From contig NZ_LR733607.1 in NCBI RefSeq assembly GCF_902506265.1, forward strand, positions 1 through 63,162: a stretch of DNA of 63,162 bases, given 5' to 3'. This document shows positions 16,173 to 26,900 of the stretch, piece by piece. The stretch's first letter is position 1. Each line of letters starts with the position of its first letter. A model generated the notes under the pieces. That model did not search any database, was not told the DNA's origin, and worked only from the letters and a program-made list of their open reading frames with translations. The stretch comes from Flavobacterium sp. 9AF. Lineage in GTDB: Bacteria; Bacteroidota; Bacteroidia; Flavobacteriales; Flavobacteriaceae. Position numbers and translations under genes: made by a program.

Positions 16173-18005
16173 TTAATTTAACTCTAAAATTAAAACAGAT
16201 TTTGCATTTATGACAATGTTATTATTTAAATCGATAATTTGATTGGATAGGATATCTTTTCCAATTTTATAACTTTTTACGTTTTCTCTAAATAGTTGTG
16301 TGTCTATGGTTTGGATTTCTGTATTATTATTTATAATTACCATAACACTTTCATGGTCATTATATCTAAAATAGGTGTAAACATTATTAAAAGGTATATA
16401 ATGTTTTGTTTTTCCAGAATGTATGACACTTTTATTTTTTCTCCAATGCAATAATTTAGAGGTGAAATCAAAATATTGACGTTGTTTTTCATTTCTTTCA
16501 GAAGCGATAAATGCACTTTTTGCATCATTTATCCAGCCACCTGGAAAATCTTGTCTAATAGCGGCATCACCTTGATCTTTATTGCCACTCATCCCTATTT
16601 CAGAACCATAATACAATTGAGGAATTCCTCTTATAGTTGCAATAAGAGCTGTGGCCAATTTATAATCATTAAAATCTGGATATAGATGATTGAATCGTTG
16701 CGTATCATGATTTTCAGTAAAAATTAATATGTTTTGGGTATTAGGATATAAAAAATCATTAGTAAAATTTTCATATATTTTAATCATTCCTTTATCCCAA
16801 TCCGATTTGGTTTCTTTAAAGGCATTACTTATAGCGTCATGTAAGGTGAAATCCATAACACTTGGTAAATAGGAATTGTAATTTTGAATAGCACCAATTT
16901 TACTGTCTTTTTGCCAATAGGCCATTTGTGCTTGGTCGTGCATCCAAACTTCACCTACAATATTAAAATAAGGATATTCATCAGTTATCGATTTGGTCCA
17001 TTTTGAAATTGCTTCTTTGTCACAATAAGAATAAGTATCTACACGAAAGCCATCTAAATCTGCAAATTCAATCCACCAAATAGCATTTTGGATTAAGTAA
17101 TTTAATACTAATGGGTTGCTTTGGTTTAGATCAGGCATAGATTTTACAAACCAACCATCCATACATAAGGAAGCATCTTTTTCAGAAGCATTAGGGTCAA
17201 ATTGAGTAGTCATTCTGTAATTTGTTTGCCCATATCCAGGAAATTGATGAATCCAATCATAAGTGGGTAAATCTTTTATCATCCAATGTTCAGCACCCCA
17301 ATGGTTAGTTACATAGTCCATGATAAGCTTTAAATTTTTTTTCTTCATTTCAGATGACAATCTTGCATAATCTTCATTAGTACCATATCTAGAATCTATC
17401 TTATATACATCTGATTGACCATAGGTGTGATAGGAATATTGTTTGTCATTGTCTTCACATAAAGGTGTTGACCAAATAGCTGTTGCTCCTAATTCTTGAA
17501 AATAATCTAAATGATCTATAATACCTTGAATATCTCCACCGTGACGACCACCTGGAAAGTTTCTGTTGCTTTTCTCTGATGTATCCTCTGTACTATCGTT
17601 TGAAATATCGCCATTTGCAAAACGATCTGGCATTAAGAGATAAATTGCATCCGAAGCGTCAAATCCTTTTCGAAAACGAGAATTTTCTTTCCTTTGTTTT
17701 AAACTATATTTTTGCTCAAAAGTTTTATTTCTATTTTTGAATGAGAAGACAAATTCTTGCGCTTTTGTATTTTTTGTGTCTATAGTGATAAAAAGGTAAT
17801 TGGGATTTTCTGTTTTTTTTATATTGCAAATTGTAATGTCGTTTGAAACACTTACGGTATTGGTTGCAATATTTTTTCCATAAAATAAGATTTCAACTTT
17901 TGAATGAGACATATTTTCCCACCAAAATGGAGGTTCAACTCTTTCTATTTGTGCAGAAATTGTGAAACAAAAGAAAGATACTATGAATAAAAGATTCTTT
18001 TTCAT
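16173..18005 (-). CDS. susA: SusA-like GH13 neopullulanase/cyclomaltodextrinase
   Basis: This 610-residue periplasmic GH13 enzyme hydrolyses malto-oligosaccharides, pullulan or cyclodextrins. A signal peptide (FFCFTISAQ) is followed by an N-terminal beta domain (~20-105) typical of cyclomaltodextrinases (PPFWWENM start). The barrel has YVTNHWG (231-237), nucleophile Asp323 in DGFRVDTYSYCDK, acid/base Glu352 in NIVGEVWM and Asp434 in TENHDTQRF, and GSEIGMSG follows. A C-terminal beta domain ends the protein. It is 17 nt upstream of the esterase gene. A terminator-like hairpin (18016-18047) sits just before its start, between it and the phosphorylase gene. Confidence 0.9.
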   Translation of the reverse strand: MKKNLLFIVSFFCFTISAQIERVEPPFWWENMSHSKVEILFYGKNIATNTVSVSNDITICNIKKTENPNYLFITIDTKNTKAQEFVFSFKNRNKTFEQKYSLKQRKENSRFRKGFDASDAIYLLMPDRFANGDISNDSTEDTSEKSNRNFPGGRHGGDIQGIIDHLDYFQELGATAIWSTPLCEDNDKQYSYHTYGQSDVYKIDSRYGTNEDYARLSSEMKKKNLKLIMDYVTNHWGAEHWMIKDLPTYDWIHQFPGYGQTNYRMTTQFDPNASEKDASLCMDGWFVKSMPDLNQSNPLVLNYLIQNAIWWIEFADLDGFRVDTYSYCDKEAISKWTKSITDEYPYFNIVGEVWMHDQAQMAYWQKDSKIGAIQNYNSYLPSVMDFTLHDAISNAFKETKSDWDKGMIKIYENFTNDFLYPNTQNILIFTENHDTQRFNHLYPDFNDYKLATALIATIRGIPQLYYGSEIGMSGNKDQGDAAIRQDFPGGWINDAKSAFIASERNEKQRQYFDFTSKLLHWRKNKSVIHSGKTKHYIPFNNVYTYFRYNDHESVMVIINNNTEIQTIDTQLFRENVKSYKIGKDILSNQIIDLNNNIVINAKSVLILELN

Positions 18006-18010
18006 TATTG

Positions 18011-18047
18011 TAAAAAAACCTGATAGAGTAATGTTACTATCAGGTTT
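18011..18047 (-). terminator. Internal terminator-like hairpin before susA-like gene
   Basis: Perfect 11-bp arms AAACCTGATAG (18016-18026) and CTATCAGGTTT (18037-18047) are followed on the minus strand by a run of seven T (the last two of the arm plus five more). The hairpin is 8 nt past the phosphorylase stop and ends 10 nt before the susA-like start. It looks like a partial terminator that would give the upstream transporter/phosphorylase genes and the downstream hydrolases different expression. Confidence 0.75.
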
Positions 18048-18054
18048 ATTAGTT

Positions 18055-20367
18055 TTATACTGTTATTAAATGGTTCGGTTCAACTGTTATTTCTTTACCA
18101 AAAACATACACTTTGATAGCTTGGTTTCCTTCTAAAGAAAATTTAGTTTCTTTTTGGCCTACTTCTACTTTAATAATTTGATTTCTGAAATTAATTTTAA
18201 ATGAATATCCTTGCCATTGTGATGGAATTCTAGGTTCAAAATGTAAGGAGTTATTTTTAACACGCATACCACCAAAACCTTCCACAATACTCATCCAAGT
18301 TCCTGCCATAGAAGTAATATGCAAACCTTCATGCACTTCTTTATTGTAGTCGTCTAAATCTAAACGAGAGGTGCGTAAATAAAAAGTGTAAGCTTGTTCC
18401 ATTCTACCTAAAACTGCGGCTTGAATTGAGTGAACACAAGGAGAAAGAGAACTCTCATGAACTGTAAATGGTTCATAGAAATCGAAATGCTTTTCTAATT
18501 GTTCTTTAGTGAAATGATCTTCAAAAAAATAGAATCCTTGTAGAATATCGGCTTGTTTAATATAAGGAGAACGTAAAATACGATCCCAAGACCATTTTTG
18601 ATTGATTGGGCGTTGTGATTTGTCTAAATCGGATACTTTTACCAATTCTTTGTCTAAGAAACTATCTTGTTGTAAGAAAACCTCATGTTCTTCGGAATAT
18701 GGGAAATACATGTTTTCGGCTACTTTCTTCCAAGAAGTTAATTCGTTATCATTAAGATTTACTTTTTGCATTATGCGAGAATAATCTGAATGATATTCGG
18801 CTTTCACTTTCAAAATTTGATCAAAAGTATAATCGATACACCATTTTGCAATGTAATTTGTGTACCAATTATTGTTTACATTGTTTTCATATTCATTTGG
18901 TCCCGTAACACCTAAAATAACATATTTGTTTTTATGTTTTGAAAAAGTAGCTCTTTGAAACCAAAAACGAGCAATACCAATTAAAACTTCTAAACCTTTT
19001 TCTGGAATATATGAATAATCACCTGTATATCTATGATAGTTGAAAATAGCAAATGCGATTGCACCATTGCGATGAATTTCTTCATGTGTAATTTCCCATT
19101 CGTTATGGCATTCTTCCCCATTCATGGTTACCATTGGATATAGAGCGGCTCCATTTTTAAATCCTAAATTGTTTTGGGCATTTTCAATAGCTTTATCCAA
19201 TTGATTGTAGCGGTATTCTAACAAACTTCTAGCTACATTTTGGTTTTTGGTTGCCATATAAAAGGGAATACAATATGCTTCAGTATCCCAATACGTTGAT
19301 CCACCATATTTTTCACCAGTAAATCCTTTAGGGCCAATATTTAATCGAGAATCTTTACCCAAGTAGGTTTGGTTCAATTGAAATATATTAAAGCGAATGC
19401 CTTGTTGTGCTTTTACATCGCTATTAATAGTGATGTCGCTCATTTCCCAAATTTTTGCCCAAGCTTCTTTTTGTTGGTTTAGAAGTCCATCAAATCCAAT
19501 AGAATTTGCTTTTTCAAGAACTTTTTTAGCCGCAAGAATTAAATTGTCTTCCGTGTGATTTGTTGAAACAGTATAACCACCCAACTTTTGAATAGTAACT
19601 GTTTGTCCTTTTGTTGCGGCTATTTCGTACGAAAAAGAAATTTTAGTGGCTTCTTTATGTACTTCAACTGGTAAAACATTTGCATTTGAGTTGTTAACTA
19701 AAATACTATTTTGCATAAAAGTAGCTACCACAAAATTGGTTTTTAATGTACGAGCTACCACAAAAGCTTTGTTTTCATCATGTTTAATAGTTGATGTTTC
19801 CCAAAATTTTTCTTCCCAATTGGTATCTTCATTTTCAATTCCTGCATCTATATAAGGCTTAAAAACAACTTTTGCATCAGAGTTTACGGGTGTTATTTCA
19901 TATTTTATCGCACCTAGTTCATCTATATCTAAGGAAAGAAAGCGAGTTACATTAACCTGAATATGTGTATTGTTGTTTAGAATAGCTTCGAAAGAACGAT
20001 TGTACCAACCTTCTTTCATGTTTAATTCTCTTCTAAAATTCTTAATTTCTTTACAAGTAGCTAAATCTAGAGACTCACCATTAATCTCTACAATTATTCC
20101 AATCCAGTTAGGAGCATTTAAAACTTTGGCAAAATATTTTGGATACCCATTTTTCCACCAACCCACTTTGGTTTTATCTGGATAATAAACACCAGCTATA
20201 TAGCTACCTTGAAAAGTGTTGCCAGAATAGTCTTCTTCAAAGTTAGCTCTTTGTCCCATAGCACCATTTCCAATGCTAAATAAACTTTCTGAGGATTTAA
20301 CACGATCTGCATTAAATCCTTCTTCTATGATTGACCAATTATTTGGTATAATATAATCCTGATTCAT
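18055..20367 (-). CDS. GH65 maltose phosphorylase-type enzyme
   Basis: This 770-residue cytosolic enzyme has no signal peptide. GH65 phosphorylases split maltose (or a related disaccharide) with phosphate into glucose and beta-glucose-1-phosphate. Order: N-terminal super-sandwich (~1-290), linker, (alpha/alpha)6 barrel with the catalytic acid Glu492 in GVTGPNEYENNV, STYWDTEAYC (~357-366), and a C-terminal beta domain beginning near the conserved THEGLHITSMAGTW-type block (HEGLHITSMAGTW here). The gene stops 2 nt from beta-phosphoglucomutase on the same strand, the partner needed to use beta-glucose-1-phosphate, which supports maltose over trehalose or kojibiose. Exact disaccharide specificity is inferred. 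Confidence 0.9.
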   Translation of the reverse strand: MNQDYIIPNNWSIIEEGFNADRVKSSESLFSIGNGAMGQRANFEEDYSGNTFQGSYIAGVYYPDKTKVGWWKNGYPKYFAKVLNAPNWIGIIVEINGESLDLATCKEIKNFRRELNMKEGWYNRSFEAILNNNTHIQVNVTRFLSLDIDELGAIKYEITPVNSDAKVVFKPYIDAGIENEDTNWEEKFWETSTIKHDENKAFVVARTLKTNFVVATFMQNSILVNNSNANVLPVEVHKEATKISFSYEIAATKGQTVTIQKLGGYTVSTNHTEDNLILAAKKVLEKANSIGFDGLLNQQKEAWAKIWEMSDITINSDVKAQQGIRFNIFQLNQTYLGKDSRLNIGPKGFTGEKYGGSTYWDTEAYCIPFYMATKNQNVARSLLEYRYNQLDKAIENAQNNLGFKNGAALYPMVTMNGEECHNEWEITHEEIHRNGAIAFAIFNYHRYTGDYSYIPEKGLEVLIGIARFWFQRATFSKHKNKYVILGVTGPNEYENNVNNNWYTNYIAKWCIDYTFDQILKVKAEYHSDYSRIMQKVNLNDNELTSWKKVAENMYFPYSEEHEVFLQQDSFLDKELVKVSDLDKSQRPINQKWSWDRILRSPYIKQADILQGFYFFEDHFTKEQLEKHFDFYEPFTVHESSLSPCVHSIQAAVLGRMEQAYTFYLRTSRLDLDDYNKEVHEGLHITSMAGTWMSIVEGFGGMRVKNNSLHFEPRIPSQWQGYSFKINFRNQIIKVEVGQKETKFSLEGNQAIKVYVFGKEITVEPNHLITV

Positions 20368-20368
20368 T

Positions 20369-21025
20369 TTATTTTTTCAATAAATTGTCTAAAAAAATTG
20401 TGTCGATGAAAGTAAAGTTGGGAAACACAAAATGTGCTTCATGTAATATTTCTTTTTCACCTATTCCTATACTTGTCATTTGAGCGATATTAGCTGCTTG
20501 GATACCCGCAACAGAATCTTCAAAAACAATACAATTGGATGGAATTGCATCCATTCTTTTTGCGCCTTGTAGAAACACTTCGGGATCTGGTTTAGCATTG
20601 GTAACATCATTACCGTCTACGATAGCTTTGAAATAATGGATAATACCCGTTTTTTCAAGAATAGGTCTTGCGTTTTTGCTAGCACTTCCTAAAACAATAT
20701 TTTGGTTGTACTCTTTAAGGTAATTTAAAACAGTTAGTACACCGGGTAAAATTTCAGATTGATTAATAGAATCTATATATGATAAATATTCTGAGTTTTT
20801 TTGTACAAGCCATTTTTCTTTATCTTCTGCAGATGCTTTAATGTTTCCTAATGCTAGAATGATATCTAAAGATCGAACTCGGCTTACTCCTTTTAATTGT
20901 TCATTATGTTCTGGTGTAAAATCTATTCCTAATTGAGAAGCTAATCGTTGCCATGCTAAAAAATGATATTTAGCTGTATCAACAATAACCCCATCTAAGT
21001 CAAATATGAAAGTTTTATTGCTCAT
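20369..21025 (-). CDS. pgmB: Beta-phosphoglucomutase
   Basis: This 218-residue HAD-superfamily enzyme interconverts beta-glucose-1-phosphate and glucose-6-phosphate. The N-terminal TFIFDLDGVIVDTAKYH carries nucleophile Asp9 and acid/base Asp11. The helical cap has the KGVSRVRSLD substrate loop. Later motifs are LGSASKNA (Ser/Thr of motif II), the KPDPEVF lysine, and FEDSVAGIQAA. It sits directly between the GH65 phosphorylase gene (1 nt gap) and the MFS gene (overlapping about 11 nt). This closes the cytosolic maltose phosphorolysis pathway. Confidence 0.93.
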   Translation of the reverse strand: MSNKTFIFDLDGVIVDTAKYHFLAWQRLASQLGIDFTPEHNEQLKGVSRVRSLDIILALGNIKASAEDKEKWLVQKNSEYLSYIDSINQSEILPGVLTVLNYLKEYNQNIVLGSASKNARPILEKTGIIHYFKAIVDGNDVTNAKPDPEVFLQGAKRMDAIPSNCIVFEDSVAGIQAANIAQMTSIGIGEKEILHEAHFVFPNFTFIDTIFLDNLLKK

Positions 21026-22541
21026 TAATATTCAATTTTCTTTTAGTTTTTACGGTTAATGTTAATAATCCAGCAAAAATCATTGATAAACCGCCTATGA
21101 TTAAAGCATAAATAGGTTCGTCATTAAAAAATGTATTTACTAAGAATCCTAAAATAGTTCCAGCTACAATTTGTGGAATTACAATAAAAAAGTTAAAAAC
21201 ACCCATGTAATATCCCATTTTATTAGAAGGTAAAGCACCAGAAAGCATAGCGTAAGGTATGGAAAGAATACTGGCCCAAGCAATACCTACACCAACCATA
21301 GCTAACAATAATCCTGTTTTATCGGATAAGAAATAAATAGAAATAAGTCCTAAACCACCTGCAACTAACGCTAACATATGAGTGAATTTATTACTGGTTC
21401 TTTTTGCAATAACAGGCAATAAAAAAGCTACTGCTGCCGCAACTCCATTATAAACTGTAAACATAACACTAACCCAATCGGCTGCGTCATTATATACTTT
21501 TGAAGTGGTATCAAAAGAGTTGAATACATGACCCGTAACAGACTTGGTCGTGTATATCCACATGGCAAATAATGCAAACCAAGAAAAGAATTGTACCCAT
21601 GCTAATTGTTTCATGGTTTTTGGCATATTTAATAGGTCCGTTACAATAACAGTGAAACCATTTCTAACTTTTGCTTTTCGGAGTTGTGATACAATAATAA
21701 AAAGTATTCCAGTTACTAATAAGCCGATTGCTAAAATGTATAGTTCCTTATGTTTATTTTCTTGTTTATTAATATAGTAAACATATGTGAGAGCCATAGT
21801 TCCTACAGTTGTTAAAACAAGACCATAGTTAAATTGTTTTTTAAATGGAACTAAAGATTGACTGTTTTCAATTTTATTACTTTGATTCTCTTTATCGTTT
21901 TCAAATTGTTCTAATTCTTCTGGAGTATATTCTTTCGAGTTGAAAACTGTCCATAGCACAGCTAAAAGGAAAACAATTCCTCCAATATAAAAAGACCATT
22001 TAACAGAAGGAGGGATAATTCCTGCTGGTGCAGTATTTTCTATTCCAAACCAATTTGTGAAAACATAAGGTAAAGCAGATCCTACAACTGCACCTGCTCC
22101 AATAAAGAAACTTTGCATTGAAAATCCTAAAGTTCTTTGTCTTTCAGGTAAATTGTCACCTACGAATGCTCTAAATGGTTCCATGGAGATGTTAATAGAA
22201 GAGTCCATAATCCATAAAGTGCCAATAGCTACCCACAAAGTAGGTGAGTTTGGCATAATACATAAGGCTATTGAAGATAAGATTGCTCCCACTAAAAAGT
22301 AAGGTCTTCTTCTTCCAAGCTTAGTCCAAGTTCTGTCAGAAAAATACCCAACTATAGGTTGAACAATAAGACCTGTTAATGGAGCTGCTAACCAATAGAG
22401 TCCAATCTTATCCACTTCGGCACCCAAAGTGTCAAAAATTCTTGAAGTATTTGCATTTTGTAATGCAAAACCAAACTGAATTCCTAAAAAACCGAAACTC
22501 ATGTTCCAAATTTCCCAGAAACTTAATTTACGCTTTTCCAT
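21015..22541 (-). CDS. MFS sugar (maltose-type) transporter
   Basis: The start MEKRKLSFWEIWNMSFG gives 508 residues with about twelve transmembrane helices. The N-terminal region GIQFGFALQNANTSRIF and the loop after helix 2 (GYFSDRTWTKLGRRRPYF) resemble the SLC45/GPH-like disaccharide carriers of Bacteroidota starch loci. A hydrophilic central loop (~210-245) separates the two halves. It would carry maltose or short maltodextrins across the inner membrane, feeding the phosphorylase encoded two genes on. The minus strand has TATATTTG at 22628-22635 as a -7 box candidate, and the leader contains an inverted repeat (22565-22584). It is probably the first gene of the minus-strand operon. Confidence 0.88.
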   Translation of the reverse strand: MEKRKLSFWEIWNMSFGFLGIQFGFALQNANTSRIFDTLGAEVDKIGLYWLAAPLTGLIVQPIVGYFSDRTWTKLGRRRPYFLVGAILSSIALCIMPNSPTLWVAIGTLWIMDSSINISMEPFRAFVGDNLPERQRTLGFSMQSFFIGAGAVVGSALPYVFTNWFGIENTAPAGIIPPSVKWSFYIGGIVFLLAVLWTVFNSKEYTPEELEQFENDKENQSNKIENSQSLVPFKKQFNYGLVLTTVGTMALTYVYYINKQENKHKELYILAIGLLVTGILFIIVSQLRKAKVRNGFTVIVTDLLNMPKTMKQLAWVQFFSWFALFAMWIYTTKSVTGHVFNSFDTTSKVYNDAADWVSVMFTVYNGVAAAVAFLLPVIAKRTSNKFTHMLALVAGGLGLISIYFLSDKTGLLLAMVGVGIAWASILSIPYAMLSGALPSNKMGYYMGVFNFFIVIPQIVAGTILGFLVNTFFNDEPIYALIIGGLSMIFAGLLTLTVKTKRKLNINEQ

Positions 22542-22564
22542 TATCGTAATTTTATTTGATTTAC

Positions 22565-22635
22565 GATAAGCGTTATTGCTTATCAAAACTTAATTTGTAG
22601 AAGTGTATTATAAGCTTTGATTGAGTACAAATATA
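22565..22635 (-). promoter_or_regulatory. Candidate promoter and leader inverted repeat of the transporter operon
   Basis: TATATTTG on the minus strand (22628-22635) matches the -7 consensus TANNTTTG, but no good -33 box is visible. Between it and the start codon, GATAAGC (22565-22571) and GCTTATC (22578-22584) are exact 7-bp inverted repeats around a 6-nt loop. This could be a leader hairpin or an operator. It does not match the palindrome in front of susC. Confidence 0.4.
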
Positions 22636-22739
22636 TATTTTATTTTATTCTAAAAATTTTTTTTAACTACTTTTTTTTCTTCAAAAAAAACAACTATTTT
22701 GTTTTAATTGTTTGATTTTTAATTATTTGTATTGAACTA

Positions 22740-23762
22740 TCACGTTTGCGTAGATTCTCTAGAAATGAGATTTGTTTCAATTACTTCAGTACGATATGTT
22801 TCATCTTCTTCGTCTTCAGCTTCTAATCTCTCAATTAGCATTTCTGCTGCTTTTCTTCCCATTTTAACGCCATTCTGGCTTACAGTAGTAATGGTTGGGG
22901 TAGAAAATTTTGATATGATACCGTCTGTAAAAGCAATTACTGCCATTTCATTGGGTATTTTTACTCCTTTTTTTAAAGCTTCTTTAATAGCAACTACAGC
23001 AAAGAGTTCGTTAACAGCAAAAACGCCATCTATTTCTTCTTCCAAGATTAATTTCTGAATTACATCAGAACAGTTATCAATGTCTTCTATTTTTAAAATG
23101 ATATCTTCATTAATTGTTATATTGTGATCAGTTAAAGCTTTTAGATAACCATCAGTTCTTAATTTACCTACACTCACATAATCTACTGTGGTAATTAAAG
23201 CAATTTTTTTTCTGCCTTCTTCTATAAGATAGTTTACGGCTTGATAGGCTGCTAATAAATCATCAATAATAACTTTGTCTGCTAGAATTTCATTGGCAAC
23301 TCTATCAAACATAACAATAGGCATACCTTGATTAATTACTTCTTGTAAATGATGGAAATCTTTCTTTTGTTGTGTTTCTTTAGAAAGCGACATAATAAAA
23401 CCATCTGTACTTCCGTTGGCAAGCATTTCTAAGTTGATTACTTCTTTGTCAAAAGATTCATCAGAAAGACATACAATTACATTATAACCTTGTTCGTTTG
23501 CTACTTGTTCTACACCACTAATTACAGTGGCAAAAAAGTGGTGCACAATTTCAGGGATGATAATGCCAATAGTTTTTGTTTTTTTATTTTTTAGACTTAA
23601 GGCAATGTTATTCGGTTTATAGTTGTATAGTTTTGCAAAAGCTTGAACTTTCAAACGCGTATCTTCGCTAATTTCTGGGCTATTTTTTAAAGATTTGGAA
23701 ACCGTTGAAATCGATACATCTAATTCTTTAGCAATTTGTTTTAAAGTTACTTTTCTTTTCAT
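22740..23762 (-). CDS. LacI-family transcriptional regulator of the starch locus
   Basis: This 340-residue regulator has a classic LacI N-terminus: helix-turn-helix VTLKQIAKELDVSISTVSKSL (residues ~4-24, shown in part as AKELDVSISTVSKSL), then the hinge helix region NNIALSLKNKKTKTIGIIIPE. A periplasmic-binding-protein-like sugar domain follows (FFATVISGVEQVANEQGYN, IPNEMAVIAFTD). It likely senses maltose or another maltodextrin and controls the two divergent arms of the locus. It lies between the transporter operon and susC, transcribed away from susC. The gap to susC holds a perfect 14-bp palindrome with a central CG, the usual LacI-family operator form. Confidence 0.9.
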   Translation of the reverse strand: MKRKVTLKQIAKELDVSISTVSKSLKNSPEISEDTRLKVQAFAKLYNYKPNNIALSLKNKKTKTIGIIIPEIVHHFFATVISGVEQVANEQGYNVIVCLSDESFDKEVINLEMLANGSTDGFIMSLSKETQQKKDFHHLQEVINQGMPIVMFDRVANEILADKVIIDDLLAAYQAVNYLIEEGRKKIALITTVDYVSVGKLRTDGYLKALTDHNITINEDIILKIEDIDNCSDVIQKLILEEEIDGVFAVNELFAVVAIKEALKKGVKIPNEMAVIAFTDGIISKFSTPTITTVSQNGVKMGRKAAEMLIERLEAEDEEDETYRTEVIETNLISRESTQT

Positions 23763-23865
23763 TGCTTTTTTTGTAAATTTAATATTCTTAATAAAAGTAC
23801 TCTTATTTTTTTTAGTATGGTAATTTTAATGTAAAAAAAGAGCTGTATTAATAAAGTTTTCAACA

Positions 23866-23895
23866 CGAAAACGTTTTCGGTACAGCGTAATTACG
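23866..23895. promoter_or_regulatory. LacI-type operator candidate upstream of susC
   Basis: CGAAAACGTTTTCG (23866-23879) is a perfect 14-bp palindrome centred on CG, typical of LacI-family operators. A second palindrome, CGTAATTACG (23886-23895), follows 6 nt later. They lie in the 227-bp gap between divergent lacI and susC genes. I did not find a convincing TANNTTTG box for susC; TAAATTTA near 23934 is only a partial match. Confidence 0.55.
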
Positions 23896-23989
23896 AGCTC
23901 ATTTTTTTTTACGCTTTTTTTACATAAATTTAACATTAGAAGTGAATTATAAGCAAAAATAATTAAAGATTTAACCCTAAACAAATTGT

Positions 23990-26900
23990 ATGAAAACATT
24001 ACAAAAACAGCTATTTTTTATAATGCTGGTATTTTTGCCTTTAGGTACTTTTGCACAAAACGTTTTAAAAGGTAGAGTGTTAGATAGTGCCACGCAATCC
24101 CCATTACCAAGCGTTAATATAGCAGTAGCAAATAGTACATCAGGTACGTCAACTGATTTTGATGGAAATTTTATGCTCTCAAATTTATCAGATGGTGATC
24201 AGATTGTTTTCTCTTATGTAGGTTTTGCAAAACAAACTTTTATATATAAGGGACAAAAAGAAATCACCATTTATATGGTAGAAGATGCAAATCAGTTAGA
24301 AGGAGTAGTCGTTATTGGTTATGGATCAGTTAAAAAAGAAGATGCAACGGGTTCATTAGTTTCAGTTACTTCAAAAGAATTTAATAAAGGAGCTATCGTA
24401 TCGGCAGATCAATTATTAACGGGTAAAGTGGCTGGTTTAAGAATTACAACAAATGGAGGTCAACCTGACTCTGCTCCAAATATTAGAATTAGAGGAGGAT
24501 CTTCATTGAATGCTAATAGTAGTCCTTTAATTGTTATAGATGGAATTCCTGTTGATAATACGACACAAGCAGGAGTAAGTAATCCATTATCGTTTATTAA
24601 TCCAAATGATATAGAAAGCTTTACCGTTTTAAAAGACGCATCTGCCTCTGCAATCTATGGTTCTCGTGCTTCTAATGGAGTAATTATCATAACAACTAAG
24701 AAAGGTACATCAGGAGAAGCGCAATATAATTATTCAGCAAATGTTTCTGTGTCAAAAGTGGGTAAAAAAATAGAAGTAATGAATGGTAGTGATTTTACTA
24801 AATTTATACAACAATACCATCCTACTTATACAAATTTTTTAGGAATAGATGATCCAAATTCTACAGCTACAGATGATCTTTCTACTCCAAATGTAATAGA
24901 AGGGAGAATTTTATTTGATACAGATTGGCAAGATGCAATTTATAGAACTGCCATTTCTACGGATCATAATTTTAGCGCAAAAACAAATTTGTACAAAGTG
25001 TTACCGATGAGAGCTTCTGTATCATATACTAAAAATGAAGGAATTGTTAAAACTAATGATTATGAAAGATATAATTACTCATTAAAATTATCACCTAAAT
25101 TATTTAAAGATTATTTAAAAATTGATGCTAACGCTAGATTAATAAGTGTTGTTAAAAATTCGATTGATGAAGGAGGAGCTTTAGGAGGAGCTATTAAGAT
25201 GGATCCTACGAAACCTTTATATGACTACTCTTCTTCAAATAGATTTGGAGGTTATTATCAAGATTTATCAATCCATCCAAATAATCCTAGTCAATATTTA
25301 AATACAATTAGCGGGCAGTATAATCCTCTAGCACTACTAGAGCAAAGAAATAGACCCGAAAGAGTACTGAGATTTTTAGGTAATATTGAAATGGATTATA
25401 AAATGCATTTTTTACCTGAATTAAGAGCCGTATTGAATTTAGGGATTGATGCCTCTAAAGCTAGAATTCGCGAAGTATTTAGTAATAATGCTTTAGCAAC
25501 ATATAGAGTAATCAATAATGGTGCAGATTATGTTTTCAATCCTGGTCTTAATTATTTGGAAAATCAAAAAATGACAAATGTAACCATGGATTCTTACTTA
25601 GCCTATAGTAAAACATTTGATGGTTTTGTAAATAAATTTGATATTCAAGGTGGATATTCATATCAAAATTTTAAAAATGATGGAAATAAAGAAATCTATA
25701 GATATAATCCAAATTCAGGAATTAGAGAAGTACAGCTAAGTGAAGGAAATTTAAACAATAGATATTACAATGTTTTGAATTTGCAGTCTTTTTTTGGTAG
25801 AACCAATATAGATTTAGCAAATAAATATTTAGTTACCTTAACCTTTAGAGCAGACGGTTCTTCTTTGTTTAGAGAAGATAAAAGATGGGGTTATTTTCCA
25901 TCAGCAGCAGTAGCTTGGAAATTAAAAGAAGAAAGCTTTCTTTCTGATGTTACCTTTGTGAACGATGCGAAAATAAGAATTGGAGTAGGTAAAACAGGAC
26001 AACAAGATATCACAGGAACTGTAGGGTTTTATCCATCTACACCTTTGTTTAGTGTTGGGAGTAATAGTAGCCAATATTTAGATGGTTCTAACTTATATTC
26101 TGCTTTAGCATTTAATGAAGATTTAACTTGGGAAAAAACAACTACCTATAACTTAGGTATTGACTTTGATTTCTTTAAGAATAACTTTTTATCAGGAAGT
26201 TTTGATATATATAAGAAAGAAACCAATGATTTATTGGCTGAAGTTCCATTGCCACCTGGACAAGGGTTAAAAAATACTTTTATTAAAAACGTAGGTAGTA
26301 CTGAAGGGAAAGGTTTTGAACTAAACTTAAATTTTAAACCAATACAAACAGACGATTTTAGATTAGAAGTGTATACCAATTTAGGTTATAGTTATGTAAA
26401 AGTAACCGATTTAAAAGATGTTGATAGAGTACCTGCTGGTGGTAATTTACCAACTGGTACAGGAGTAAATATAGCGTATCATGTAGTAGGTTTACAACCT
26501 TATTCTTTTTGGGTTTTTGAACAATTGTATGATGTAAATGGAAATGTTATACCTGGAGCTTTTGTAGATAGAAATGCTGATAATGTTATCACTAATGAAG
26601 ATAGATATTATAAAGCAGTTAGGCCTAATTGGACATTTGGATTTGGATTTAATTTCAATTATAAAAATTGGGATGTAAGTTCTAGTTGGAGAGGACAATT
26701 TGGCGGACAGGTTTACAATTCAAGAATATTGACTTCTGGATGGGTTGATAGTGCTATTCCAACAAATAGTAATAGTTTATCAAACGTATTGAATTTTTAT
26801 TCAGGAGAAGCCGATACAGCGTTTCAAAATTATAATGGAAACGCCACTTTTTCAGATTATTTTCTGGAAGATGCTACTTTCTTAAGATGTGAAAATATTA

